NCBI RefSeq assembly: GCF_042643245.1 | Contig: NZ_JBHRSK010000002.1 | Coordinates: forward strand, 208,923 to 272,922 | Direction of reading: 5' to 3' | Origin: Acidimangrovimonas pyrenivorans | GTDB lineage: Bacteria > Pseudomonadota > Alphaproteobacteria > Rhodobacterales > Rhodobacteraceae | Length of the DNA: 64,000 bases | In this document: one piece after another, positions 1-8,861 of the stretch | Layout: each line of letters opens with the position of its first letter | How positions within the stretch are numbered: the stretch's first letter is position 1 | The notes under the pieces: generated by a model | The model's input: only the letters and a program-made list of their open reading frames with translations | The model's database searches: none | What the model was told of the DNA's origin: nothing | Made by a program: the position numbers and the translations under genes

Positions 1-606
1 CTTACGAAGTTCGAGTTCAATCTCGTACGATTCATAACCTCGGATGCCGCAAATCAGGTCGCCGACAGCCTCGCGAATTTCTCCGGTATCGAAGGATTCA
101 TATCGGAAAAGGAACGAGGCTGGTGTCCGCTGGTCCGAATAGAGAAGCCGAAGAATCTGGTTCATCGTGACATTTGCTGCACCCTGACTTTGTGCTTCCG
201 GTATCCCTGAAGCGCGAAACATGATCTGGGAAAAGCTCTCCTGACCCGAAGCAGATCTTCTGATCGGATATGACTGCCAACCATCAAGACCCTGGTCAGC
301 CGCTTCCTCGAATGTACCGTAGAAGACCGAAATTGGCGTCTGAGCTTTTTCAATGCTGCGCTTGAGAGTTAGGACACCGCTGGCAGTGCCGATCTCGGCT
401 TGGACCTCATCGCAATTGGCGGCCACTGTCTTCCAGTTGTCGAATTCGCCGCCAAGGATGTAGAATACAAAATCGGCAATTGTAGACTTGCCTGAGCCGT
501 TCTCACCGCGAATGATGTTCACGCCGAGATGGAATTTCTGGTCATAGACCGGCGATCCGCTCTGCATGACGCGCAATCGCTTCAAATGGAATTGGGAGTA
601 ACTCAT
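1..606 (-). CDS. ABC-3C system SMC/Rad50-like ATPase (partial, N-terminus only)
   Basis: The N-terminal ~200 residues of an SMC/RecN/Rad50-type ABC ATPase are present; the rest runs off the left edge. The Walker A loop is visible as GENGSGKST (about residues 33-41), preceded by beta-strand segments typical of this fold. The start ATG overlaps the stop of the upstream gene (ATGA), so it is translationally coupled to the middle-component-like gene. Family knowledge: ABC-three-component conflict systems pair such an ATPase with a small middle component and an effector carrying a common C-terminal domain, and the upstream gene order fits. Inference: the ATPase senses DNA or nucleoprotein and controls the hydrolase effector two genes upstream. 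The ABC signature, Walker B and coiled coils cannot be seen here. Confidence 0.75.
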   Translation of the reverse strand, partial: MSYSQFHLKRLRVMQSGSPVYDQKFHLGVNIIRGENGSGKSTIADFVFYILGGEFDNWKTVAANCDEVQAEIGTASGVLTLKRSIEKAQTPISVFYGTFEEAADQGLDGWQSYPIRRSASGQESFSQIMFRASGIPEAQSQGAANVTMNQILRLLYSDQRTPASFLFRYESFDTGEIREAVGDLICGIRGYESYEIELELRK

Positions 607-1112
607 CTGACCAGCCTCCTCAATCCGGTACTCTGACGAATATCTGAAATCGTTCGTGTCGTAGGTCCAAACTTGTGGACAAGAAAGTCTCCAAGCCGCC
701 GCTCGCTTTCGGAGAACAGAGGAAGAAACTCAGCTTCAAATAGAATACGCCCCTCGTCTGAGGGCGTCACAGACCCGTTGTCGAGTTCGGGAAGCTCAAT
801 AAGCCCTTTCCCAGACAATGTGCGAAACGCCTGCCGTTGCACCTCATCCATCTTCTGGAAAAGCAATTGTGACGAGGGGTAAACGACGAACCCCTTTTCG
901 GGGCGCGGTATGCGGAGCTCTCCAAACGCTTTTCGGACCTCTTGGGGCATGCGCGTTTTGTGCAGGAGCGGTGCATTTGACAGATAGAAATCCAGGATGA
1001 AAAGCCGCTCGGGTGAGGGGCGGGTCGCATCGCTCCACAGCCCAATTAGGCCACCGATCCGGCGGACCGCGTCATAGACATCCAGTTGAGGGAACCACAG
1101 CCGACCAATCAT
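603..1112 (-). CDS. ABC-3C middle-component-like protein
   Basis: A protein of about 169 residues with no signal peptide or membrane segment. I chose the ATG that overlaps the stop of the hydrolase gene (ATGA), although in-frame ATGs lie up to 24 bases further upstream. The sequence is mixed alpha/beta with a helical end resembling a winged-helix dimer (SERRLGDFLVHKFG). It sits between an effector-like hydrolase and an SMC-like ATPase, exactly where ABC-three-component systems place their middle component. The assignment rests mainly on this position, size and coupling, because no catalytic motif is visible. Such proteins are thought to bridge ATPase and effector. It could also be an unrelated small subunit, and a profile search against the middle-component families would settle that. 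Confidence 0.6.
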   Translation of the reverse strand: MIGRLWFPQLDVYDAVRRIGGLIGLWSDATRPSPERLFILDFYLSNAPLLHKTRMPQEVRKAFGELRIPRPEKGFVVYPSSQLLFQKMDEVQRQAFRTLSGKGLIELPELDNGSVTPSDEGRILFEAEFLPLFSESERRLGDFLVHKFGPTTRTISDIRQSTGLRRLVR

Positions 1113-2299
1113 GGCTTGTCCCATTGGATGTGGCATTGCTCTGTCAGATAGTAGAGCGCCTGAAGAACCGCTGTAGGGCTAAGTACTCCAAATTCTGCCC
1201 GCGCGCACAGCGCGTCAATGACATGCTCTTGGACGGCTGCCGAAACCTCTGCATCTGGCGCGCCTGCACAGATTTTGGGACCGAACACATGCGTTAGGAA
1301 TCGTTGCTCCACAGCAGATAGTAGCGCATCGTGTTTGGTCTTTGCTTCGTTGAACAAGCCTAACCGATGGTATTTGCGCGCAAATTTGCTCTGAAGATTG
1401 TTGGCTGTCGCGTATTCGTGTTCCTTTCCCGCGTCAATCAACTTCTCCTGGAGCGTTCTACGATCATCCTCTGATTTTTGGCTGTAGTCATCCGGAGACA
1501 AGCCGGACCCGACTTCGTTGAAGCCCGGCATCGGGCAGGTCTCCAAGGCCTTTTTCAAGTGACGGAGCAGAGAAACAAAAACCGGCGCCTCCTTTGAGGC
1601 GGGTTTGCAGATACCGGCATGGTCGGCATCAACAGCAATTGGACGGGTCTTAAGGCACCCCGGATCGGCGCTATCAGGCGAGACAACAAGCGCCACGTTC
1701 TTGGTCTTGTACTTCTCGTAGTAGGCAATCGTAGTTATGCCGCTTTTCTGCGCGATGTCCCTATAACCATTGTAAAGGTCGGCGACGTATCCTGTGTCTC
1801 CACTCAGTGTATCGATGAAACGCGAAGACATACGCGGGAAGGCAAATTTCAAGATGCTCGCGAGTTGCGCGCCTTTATGCGGCGTGGCCATGAATATGGT
1901 GAGCTTTAGTTGTTGACCAATCGCGTTCCAATCCTCGTCTTGGGCTTCGACGGCAGCACGGAGCATTTCTTTTGCCAGCAATCCCCCAAGGCTGTGACAA
2001 ACGAATGCAACGGGTCTCGTTCCAATGCCATGCGAGACCATATGCTCCACTAGACTTGACGCACGTTCATGCAGGTCCATTTCCTTTTTGGACCATTTCT
2101 CGAACAGGCTGGATGGATATCCAGCTGTGTAGATACATACCCCTTCCAGATCATCTGCAATCCAACAAGGCCAGAAGGTTTCCTCCCCATTGGTCCAGGT
2201 TCCTTCCGGATCACCAGTAAGTCCATGGATAAAGACAATATCGAGCGCCGCCGAGTCCTTGTCCCCGCACATGTGTTTGAATTGCAGGCTGACCGTCAT
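1109..2299 (-). CDS. alpha/beta-hydrolase (lipase-like) effector with probable ABC-3C C-terminal domain
   Basis: 396 residues. The N-terminal ~245 residues are an alpha/beta hydrolase of the PGAP1/DUF676-like lipase group: oxyanion segment FIHGLTGDPEGTW (residues 23-35), nucleophile elbow CHSLGG (101-106, Ser103), then MATPHKGAQ and a catalytic-His segment DADHAGICKPAS near 228. The remaining ~150 residues are helical and unlike a hydrolase, consistent with the shared C-terminal domain that tethers effectors in ABC-three-component systems. The start overlaps the hsdR stop (ATGA) and the end overlaps the middle-component gene, so expression is tied to the type I R-M operon. Inference: an abortive-infection effector acting on lipid or ester bonds once released by the ATPase. 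The substrate is unknown. Confidence 0.75.
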   Translation of the reverse strand: MTVSLQFKHMCGDKDSAALDIVFIHGLTGDPEGTWTNGEETFWPCWIADDLEGVCIYTAGYPSSLFEKWSKKEMDLHERASSLVEHMVSHGIGTRPVAFVCHSLGGLLAKEMLRAAVEAQDEDWNAIGQQLKLTIFMATPHKGAQLASILKFAFPRMSSRFIDTLSGDTGYVADLYNGYRDIAQKSGITTIAYYEKYKTKNVALVVSPDSADPGCLKTRPIAVDADHAGICKPASKEAPVFVSLLRHLKKALETCPMPGFNEVGSGLSPDDYSQKSEDDRRTLQEKLIDAGKEHEYATANNLQSKFARKYHRLGLFNEAKTKHDALLSAVEQRFLTHVFGPKICAGAPDAEVSAAVQEHVIDALCARAEFGVLSPTAVLQALYYLTEQCHIQWDKP

Positions 2300-5200
2300 G
2301 TAGCCACCCTCCTCTCAGCGCTGGACACTTGCTGGTCATGCCGCGCGAAGAAATTGAAGATGAGGTCAGTCTTGGCTGCCAAATCATCTTCACTATAGGA
2401 TTCGACCGGCAGACCCGTGCGATCGTCATAGAGATAGTCGTAGATCGTCTGCTTGAACCGGTCGCGGGTGGATGTCTTGCCGAAGATGTCCTGCACGTCA
2501 CGCATCTGCTTTTCCAGCGTTTGAAGCAGTGAAACGGCTACAGACTTAATCTTCTTGATGTCGCTTTTTGAGAGTTCAGGCTTAAGCAACAAGTCGAACA
2601 CCGCCAGTTGCTCTTCGTTTTCAAGCCCCTCTTTCACATAGCGCTTCGATTCAGCGCTCATCTCAGCGGACAACCGCATCAACGCCTCGAACGTCGCCTC
2701 GATGGTGTTCTTGTCTTTTTCCAAGTTGTACTCGCGGACGATCTCCTCGAAGCGCTCCTGGAAGTTGGTGCGGGTCGGGTTTTCGGCAAGCATCTTGCGC
2801 AAGCGATCCTCGACCACCGACTTCACGTCTTGAACATCCGAGTTCTTGGTTTCGCTCTTTTGGAATTCTTTGCGTAGCAGCTCGAAGTTGATCTTCGACA
2901 TGTCGAAGATGCGATCATCTGAATCCGGATCGGCGGTTACGTCGATCGCATCACTGACGATGGCGTTTAGGCGCTGAATGATCGCCGAGGTGTCGGCGTT
3001 GTCACGATCATCCTGCAGCGTCTTGTAGAGGAAGCTGATCGCTTCGTAGTCCGCGCGATGCACCTGAACGCCTTTGAACGTCAGGCACGCCTTGTACTTG
3101 CGAAACACGGACCGTGCGGAAATCTCAAATTTCTTGCGGCTTTCGTCATCGATATTGACCGCCTCTTTGGCATCCAAGATCGCCTTGTTACGAGCAAAGC
3201 CTGTGGCTGTCTTCAGCGTCTCTAGGTCAAATCCGTTGTCTCGCAGTTGAGAGCGCACGAAATCCACCGCCTCTGCAAGCTCTGCTAGAAGCTCTTCTTC
3301 GGGATGGAGCGGATCGGTCTCGGGACCGCCCTGTCCGTCAAATCCACCTTCTCCGGTGTGACCGGCAAAAGTCGCCAGCGCTTTGCGCAGGTTCTTCAGA
3401 ATGCCGCAGTAATCGACAATCAGACCGTTGTTCTTGCCCGCTTTGACACGGTTCGCGCGCGCGATAGCCTGCATGAGCGTGTGGGCTTGTAGAGGCTTGT
3501 CGAGATACAGCGTCGACAGTGAGGGAACGTCAAAGCCCGTGAGCCACATTGCACAGACAATCACCACCCTGAACGGGTGTTCTTCGCGCTTGAAAGCGGT
3601 TTCGACATCCAGACGCTTGCCGTCACCTAGCAGGAAGCCCTCGCGGATGAGCTTTCGATGCGGAAGAATATCGAGGCCCCACTTTCGGAACTTGTCGACC
3701 TCTCCTTGCTCGTCGCTGACGACAACGGCCATCTCAGTCTCGCGCATCCAGGCCAGCTGCCGCTCGCGTACGGCCTGATCCTGATCGTCACGCGACGCAG
3801 AAACCTCACGTTCAAGCTCGGCGATCCGGGACTGCCAAGCCTCTTGGATGTAGTCGTGCATCCTAACCGCCGTGACCTTGTCGATCGCGACAAACATAGC
3901 TTTGCCGGTTTCCCAATTGGTCGAGTAGTGCTCGGCAAAGTCCCGGGCGATATGGCGAAGGCGCTTTTCCGCTGTCACAACGTGGTAGTCGCGCTTCAGC
4001 TCGTTTTCCAACTTGGCCGCGACATCCGCATCCTCGATCTCGGCCTCTGCGATGGCATCAGCGAGCCGTTGGTTGAGCCCCTCAGCAGATAGACCAAGTT
4101 TGTCTCCACGCGCATCGTAGTAGAGCGGCAACGTGGCTCCGTCCTCGATGGCGCGCTGGAAGTCGTAGGTGGAGATGTAACCGCCGAAAACGCGCTGCGT
4201 GATCTCGTCGCTCGTGAAGAGCGGCGTCCCCGTGAACCCGATGAAGCTGGCATTCGGCAAGGCGTCCCGCATGTTCATGGCAAGCGTGCCGTATTGAGTG
4301 CGGTGCGCCTCATCTGTCATGACAATGATGTTGTCACGCAGCGAGTACTGCTCGCCGTCTTTGATCTCTTTGTTGAACTTCTGAATCAGGGAGAAGACGA
4401 AGGCCTTTTGCTGACCGAGAAGTCCTTTCAGCTCTTCACCGGAATCCGCACGGCACGGGTCCTTGTCGTTATTGGCAAGACCGACGCCCGCGAAGGTGTC
4501 GTAAATCTGTTTGTCGAGATCGGTACGGTCGGTCAGCACGAGGAAGGTGAAGTCCCCGCCAAGCTTGCGACGGACTTTCTGGGCGAAGAATGCCATCGAG
4601 TAGGACTTGCCAGAGCCTTGTGTGTGCCAGAACACACCGAGCTTGCCGTCGCGTTCCTTGCGGTCGCGCACACTGTCGACGGCGCGGTTCACGCCAAGAT
4701 ACTGGTGGTTGCGCGCGACGATCTTGGCAAGCTTCCCCGTGCTTTCATCGAAGAGGATGAAGTTCTCGAAAAGGTCTAGGAAGTTCTGACGGTTGCAGAC
4801 GCCCTTGATGAGGGTTTCCATCTGCACGACGCCTTTGTCGCCCTCGGCCAGGCGTTTCCAGTCGCTGAAATGCTCGTATTTCGCCGAGATCGAACCGACC
4901 TTTGCCTCTACCCCGTTCCCAAGCACCACGAAGGCGTTGAAGTCGAAGAGTTGCGGGATCGTGTCGAGGTAATCCAGGAAGTTGTCGTCATAGGCGCGGC
5001 GGAGCGATTTGTCAGGGCGTTTGAGTTCAACGAACATGAGCGGCAAGCCGTTCACGAAGCCGATCACATCGGGGCGGCGGCGATGACCATTTGGGCCACT
5101 GACCCACAATTCTCTAACGCAAAGGAAATGGTTGTTGGCGTGGTCGGCGTAGTCGAAGACCTTGAGCCGCGTCTTCTTGATCTCGTTGCCTTTCTTATAG

Positions 5201-5538
5201 GTGGCGAGAACGCCATCGCGGATCAGATCGAACTTTTCGCGGTTGGTCTGAAGCGTTGACTGGAAGCTGAGCGTATCGGTGATCTGCCGCAGCACAGACT
5301 TGTAAGCCTCGTCGGGAAGGCCGGGATTGAGGCGGATCAGCGCCTCACCAAGGTGGCGAGTTAGCACTACCTCCCGATCCGACTTACGGCCAAGCGTGCC
5401 TTCCGGCCCAAATGTCTCGGTGTTGAACGCGAAGACGGACTCATCCCAAGCCAGCTCATCGACCAAATAGTCGGCGAGTGTCTGTTGGGCGAGTCTGTCC
5501 TCCGTAAAGTCGTTCAACTCAAACCTCCAACCTTCCAT
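2296..5538 (-). CDS. hsdR: type I restriction endonuclease subunit R
   Basis: 1080 residues, a normal HsdR length. The N-terminal nuclease domain has a PD-(D/E)XK-like motif (DVIGFVNGLPLMFVELK). The SF2 translocase follows with Walker A TQGSGKS, the DEAH box TDEAHRTQYG, the FTGTPL motif and a helicase C domain containing TGFDVPSLSTLYLDKP. The C-terminal ~300 residues are the helical part that docks on HsdM. It cleaves unmodified DNA after ATP-driven translocation when assembled with HsdM and HsdS. The start overlaps the hsdS end by 20 bases; a TTG seven codons further in, behind GGAGG, is an alternative. The stop overlaps the start of the lipase-like ABC-3C effector, which is unusual for an hsd operon. 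Confidence 0.95.
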   Translation of the reverse strand: MEGWRFELNDFTEDRLAQQTLADYLVDELAWDESVFAFNTETFGPEGTLGRKSDREVVLTRHLGEALIRLNPGLPDEAYKSVLRQITDTLSFQSTLQTNREKFDLIRDGVLATYKKGNEIKKTRLKVFDYADHANNHFLCVRELWVSGPNGHRRRPDVIGFVNGLPLMFVELKRPDKSLRRAYDDNFLDYLDTIPQLFDFNAFVVLGNGVEAKVGSISAKYEHFSDWKRLAEGDKGVVQMETLIKGVCNRQNFLDLFENFILFDESTGKLAKIVARNHQYLGVNRAVDSVRDRKERDGKLGVFWHTQGSGKSYSMAFFAQKVRRKLGGDFTFLVLTDRTDLDKQIYDTFAGVGLANNDKDPCRADSGEELKGLLGQQKAFVFSLIQKFNKEIKDGEQYSLRDNIIVMTDEAHRTQYGTLAMNMRDALPNASFIGFTGTPLFTSDEITQRVFGGYISTYDFQRAIEDGATLPLYYDARGDKLGLSAEGLNQRLADAIAEAEIEDADVAAKLENELKRDYHVVTAEKRLRHIARDFAEHYSTNWETGKAMFVAIDKVTAVRMHDYIQEAWQSRIAELEREVSASRDDQDQAVRERQLAWMRETEMAVVVSDEQGEVDKFRKWGLDILPHRKLIREGFLLGDGKRLDVETAFKREEHPFRVVIVCAMWLTGFDVPSLSTLYLDKPLQAHTLMQAIARANRVKAGKNNGLIVDYCGILKNLRKALATFAGHTGEGGFDGQGGPETDPLHPEEELLAELAEAVDFVRSQLRDNGFDLETLKTATGFARNKAILDAKEAVNIDDESRKKFEISARSVFRKYKACLTFKGVQVHRADYEAISFLYKTLQDDRDNADTSAIIQRLNAIVSDAIDVTADPDSDDRIFDMSKINFELLRKEFQKSETKNSDVQDVKSVVEDRLRKMLAENPTRTNFQERFEEIVREYNLEKDKNTIEATFEALMRLSAEMSAESKRYVKEGLENEEQLAVFDLLLKPELSKSDIKKIKSVAVSLLQTLEKQMRDVQDIFGKTSTRDRFKQTIYDYLYDDRTGLPVESYSEDDLAAKTDLIFNFFARHDQQVSSAERRVAT

Positions 5539-6664
5539 CCATAAGGCGTGGCAGAAGGTGATCCCGCGCCTCTATTAACCTTCTATTTTGCTCAAAAAGC
5601 CGCGCTCTTTTCTTATGAATTGGCTCAGCAAATTCAGAGAATGCGTTTTGTAACTCCCAGGGTGGGATCATAATGGGTAACTTCCCCATATTTTTTCTCG
5701 AAATTCGTGGCCGTGTTGCGCCGGTCGCGTGCCCCTCACATCGGGAGAGGTTTTGCTGAGAATTGATATGATAAAGAAGGTACATCGCATCAACGCAAGC
5801 ACCCGGTCGCACAATTGTTACATCAACTGCCGTAACCATCCTAAATGGTTGATCAGTAACCATCCAGCCGCGCCCTATAGGCGCAGGCATTCTTGAGACT
5901 ATGATGTCTCCTGGCACAACTTCCGTACACCTTAGCCGTTTGAAGGTATCTTCTGTGATGAATCTTTGGTTCCCAGTCTCAATAAACTCGTTCTGTCCGA
6001 TGTTGGAAATCTGAAGGATTCGGTAGTCATCACCGCCTTGGTCTTTTGTTTCAAGCCAATCTCCATCGGAATATCTCTCGCACACTGTTTGCACGGGTTG
6101 AGACTTCCAATCTTTTGGCACTCCACCAACGATGTCAGCATGTTCATGGCCTGGAAACCGTAGGTATACAAACCATTCGCGAAACAGAAGGCGCACACTC
6201 TGCTCCAAGAGCTCGATGCGACGGTTATTGTTGGCTATTAGATCGTCATAGGCTGACAGAAGCGCCACTATCTTCTGTTGCTGCTGAAGGTCGGGGCACC
6301 TAGCCGGGAGCTTGTGAAGAACATTGCGATCCACTCCAGGCACAGCTGCCTTATCGCTTTGGTAGTTACGAAGTTTGTCGCGCAGAAAGTAAGCGACAAA
6401 ACGCGGATCATTTCCATGGAAGTCAATCGCATAAAGCGCAGTATTGAGCGGCCAATAAGGTTCAGTGACAAAAAAGACTTCTCCGATCGTCCCATATCGC
6501 CCGGTCACAACACCCGGAGGCTCGGCCTTTGCCTCGTTGTGGTGACCGGTAATTCCGGATGATGAAACAACGGGCACAGGTCCATGGACACGCTTCGCTT
6601 TAGGCAGATCATGCCCCCGTTTCAACGTCACCACATCACCCAACGTGCAAACTTCCCAACTCAT
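5519..6664 (-). CDS. hsdS: type I restriction specificity subunit S
   Basis: 381 residues in two target-recognition halves. The first starts WEVCTLGDVVTLKRG and ends with the conserved helix LPARCPDLQQQQKIVALLS. The second starts near residue 175 (GVPKDWKSQPV) and ends in the helix DHLLPRLMDGRLEV. This is the usual HsdS plan for a bipartite recognition site. The protein directs both methylation (with HsdM) and restriction (with HsdM and HsdR). The start overlaps the hsdM stop (ATGA) and the end overlaps hsdR. The coding sequence is noticeably more A+T-rich than hsdM and hsdR, especially in the second recognition half, as is common where target-recognition domains are exchanged. The recognition sequence cannot be read from the protein alone. 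Confidence 0.93.
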   Translation of the reverse strand: MSWEVCTLGDVVTLKRGHDLPKAKRVHGPVPVVSSSGITGHHNEAKAEPPGVVTGRYGTIGEVFFVTEPYWPLNTALYAIDFHGNDPRFVAYFLRDKLRNYQSDKAAVPGVDRNVLHKLPARCPDLQQQQKIVALLSAYDDLIANNNRRIELLEQSVRLLFREWFVYLRFPGHEHADIVGGVPKDWKSQPVQTVCERYSDGDWLETKDQGGDDYRILQISNIGQNEFIETGNQRFITEDTFKRLRCTEVVPGDIIVSRMPAPIGRGWMVTDQPFRMVTAVDVTIVRPGACVDAMYLLYHINSQQNLSRCEGHATGATRPRISRKNMGKLPIMIPPWELQNAFSEFAEPIHKKRARLFEQNRRLIEARDHLLPRLMDGRLEV

Positions 6665-8670
6665 CCAATCAACTCTTCAAAATTCTTCTTGATCGTCGCA
6701 GCAAGCTCGACGGCCTCGGCATTCAAGCCATCGATCTCAATCTGGATGTCTCGCATCGCCTCCTCGAAATCGAAGTCTTCATCCTCTTCCTCGGGTGCCA
6801 CCCCGACATAGCGCCCCGGCGTCAGGCTCCAGTCGTTCGCTTCAATCTCATCCTGATCGACGAGCTTCACGAGTCCTTCCACGTCGCACAGCTCACCGTC
6901 CGGGAAACGGCTGAGCAGCCACTCGGCCTGCGTATGGAAGTACCGTGCCCGTTTGAGGTGCTCCGTCACCTCATGACGCGCTTCATCAAGCGCATTCAGA
7001 CGTTTCTTGCCTTCGGCTGGCTTGGTCCCCGCGGCAACGTCCTCATCATGCACGCGGGTTGCCAGCTTGTAGAAATGATCGATCACCTTGGTGAGCGATT
7101 TGATGCGATCGGCGCTCGGCGCGAACGCCTCAGCGCCAGCTTTCAAGCCGCCGATTTCCCGGCTGCCACCGTCCCAGGCAGCCGCCTTTGCCTTTACGGT
7201 CTCAGATTTGAGTTGCTCGATGTCGGCGATGACGTTTTCGGAAAGCGCGTTCAGCTCGTCGTCGTCATACGCGCCAGTCACATCTTTCATCGCCTGCTCT
7301 AAGCCTGAGAAGTCGCTGGCTTCGGTCTGTGTGAAAGCCGTATCGAGATAGCCTGTCACCAGCTCCAGGAAGCGTTCGGATTGGCCGCGATAGAGCCAGA
7401 CAATCGAACTCAGGTTGGAAAGCTGCTCGGGCGTGAAGTCGAAAATCTTACGCGTCACCTTGCGGTAGATGTTGCGCGCATCGATCATCAACACCTTGTC
7501 TTTGAGGTGTTCGGGCTTGCCCTTGTTGAAGAACCAAAGCTCGCACGGCACCGAGCGGGTGTAGAAGAAGTTACCCCGGATCGCGACCATGATGTCGACA
7601 TCACCAGACTTCACCATCGCCTCGCGGACTTTGGCTTCACCGTGACCCGCTGACGAGGCCTGAGAGGACATGACGACGCCTGCGCGCCCATTGTCGTTCA
7701 AGTAAGCGTGGAAGAACGACAGCCAGACATAGTTGCCGTTGCTGACTTTGCCGCCCTTGTTCACACCGGGCAGACCGAATTCCAGGCGGGAGTCATTCTT
7801 GATTTTCTCGGCGTCGATCTCGTCTACGTTGAACGGCGGATTGGCCATCACAAAGTCGGCCTTGCCGACAAGGTCATGCGGGTCTTCGTAGTATGAGATC
7901 GCCTTCTGAATGTTTCCTTCGAGACCGTGAACGGCGAGGTTCATCTTGGCGAGCCGGATGGTCGTCGGGTTCTTTTCCATCCCGTAGAACGTCACGCGTT
8001 CATTCGGGTTGGCTTTCATGCGCTCGATGAAGTGCGCACTCTGGACAAACATGCCAGCTGAGCCGCAGGCCGGATCGATGATCTTGCCGTGATCGGGTTC
8101 GATCACGTTGACGATGGTCTGCACGATCGAGATCGGCGTGAAGAATTCGCCGCCGTCGTGGGCTTTCTGATCGGCGAACTGCGTCAGGAAGTACTCATAG
8201 ATGCGCCCGAAAACGTCGCCATCGGCTTTTTCGAGGGCTGGATCGTTGAAGTTACGAAGAAGCTGACCAAGATCGTCGTCACCGAGTTCTTGGTACTCGG
8301 CCTTCGGGAGCGCGCCATCAAGGGACTCATAGTCCGCTTCGATGCTTTCCATTGCAGCGATAATGGCGCCGGCGCGATCGCCGCCATCCGGGATAGCGAC
8401 CAGGTGATCGAACTGTGCTTCAGGTTTGAGGTAGATCGAGCCGCGCCCCGAAAAATCTTTCTTTGTGGGTGCGCGTGTGACGCCCCCACGCGAGGGCAGC
8501 GAGGCCTTGACCTCGTCCTGCACGCGCAGAAAACGGCTGTAAGCGTGACGCAGGAAGATCAGTCCCATGACGGGCAGGAAGTACTCGTTGCTGGCGAAGT
8601 TGGAGTTGGCGCGCAGATGATCGGCCACCGACCACAAGCGTTTCTCAATCTCGCCGACATGCTCCATCAT
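6661..8670 (-). CDS. hsdM: type I restriction-modification DNA methyltransferase subunit M
   Basis: 669 residues, longer than the ~500 of classic HsdM because of an extended C-terminal region rich in charged helices. The N6-adenine methyltransferase core is clear: SAM-binding motif I DPACGSAGMF and catalytic motif IV NPPF within DFVMANPPFNVDE. It modifies the host site as M2S1 and forms the restriction complex with HsdR. This is the first gene of the minus-strand operon hsdM-hsdS-hsdR-hydrolase-middle component-ATPase, with every junction overlapping. The start is one of two adjacent ATG codons behind GAGGGAG. The ~190-base gap to the upstream mcrC gene must hold its promoter if the two operons are separate, but I see no convincing -35/-10 pair there. 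Confidence 0.95.
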   Translation of the reverse strand: MMEHVGEIEKRLWSVADHLRANSNFASNEYFLPVMGLIFLRHAYSRFLRVQDEVKASLPSRGGVTRAPTKKDFSGRGSIYLKPEAQFDHLVAIPDGGDRAGAIIAAMESIEADYESLDGALPKAEYQELGDDDLGQLLRNFNDPALEKADGDVFGRIYEYFLTQFADQKAHDGGEFFTPISIVQTIVNVIEPDHGKIIDPACGSAGMFVQSAHFIERMKANPNERVTFYGMEKNPTTIRLAKMNLAVHGLEGNIQKAISYYEDPHDLVGKADFVMANPPFNVDEIDAEKIKNDSRLEFGLPGVNKGGKVSNGNYVWLSFFHAYLNDNGRAGVVMSSQASSAGHGEAKVREAMVKSGDVDIMVAIRGNFFYTRSVPCELWFFNKGKPEHLKDKVLMIDARNIYRKVTRKIFDFTPEQLSNLSSIVWLYRGQSERFLELVTGYLDTAFTQTEASDFSGLEQAMKDVTGAYDDDELNALSENVIADIEQLKSETVKAKAAAWDGGSREIGGLKAGAEAFAPSADRIKSLTKVIDHFYKLATRVHDEDVAAGTKPAEGKKRLNALDEARHEVTEHLKRARYFHTQAEWLLSRFPDGELCDVEGLVKLVDQDEIEANDWSLTPGRYVGVAPEEEDEDFDFEEAMRDIQIEIDGLNAEAVELAATIKKNFEELIG

Positions 8671-8861
8671 GGATCACTGCTCCCTCGTGTTTTTATCGGG
8701 TGTAGCAGATGGCGGTAATGCCTGCCTCCCCAAATTTTTTAAATGACCGCCCTAAGTAGTGCCACATCCAGAGATTGATTCAAAGAAATTTCTATCACAA
8801 ATACAATGTGTTGCGATGTTGCTTTCTGGTTCCGGTGACGACTCTGCCGTCACGCAGAGCT

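Noticed and set aside
8671..8861. hsdM promoter boxes
   Set aside because: Several weak -35/-10-like pairs can be drawn on the minus strand but none stands out, so no promoter was listed.
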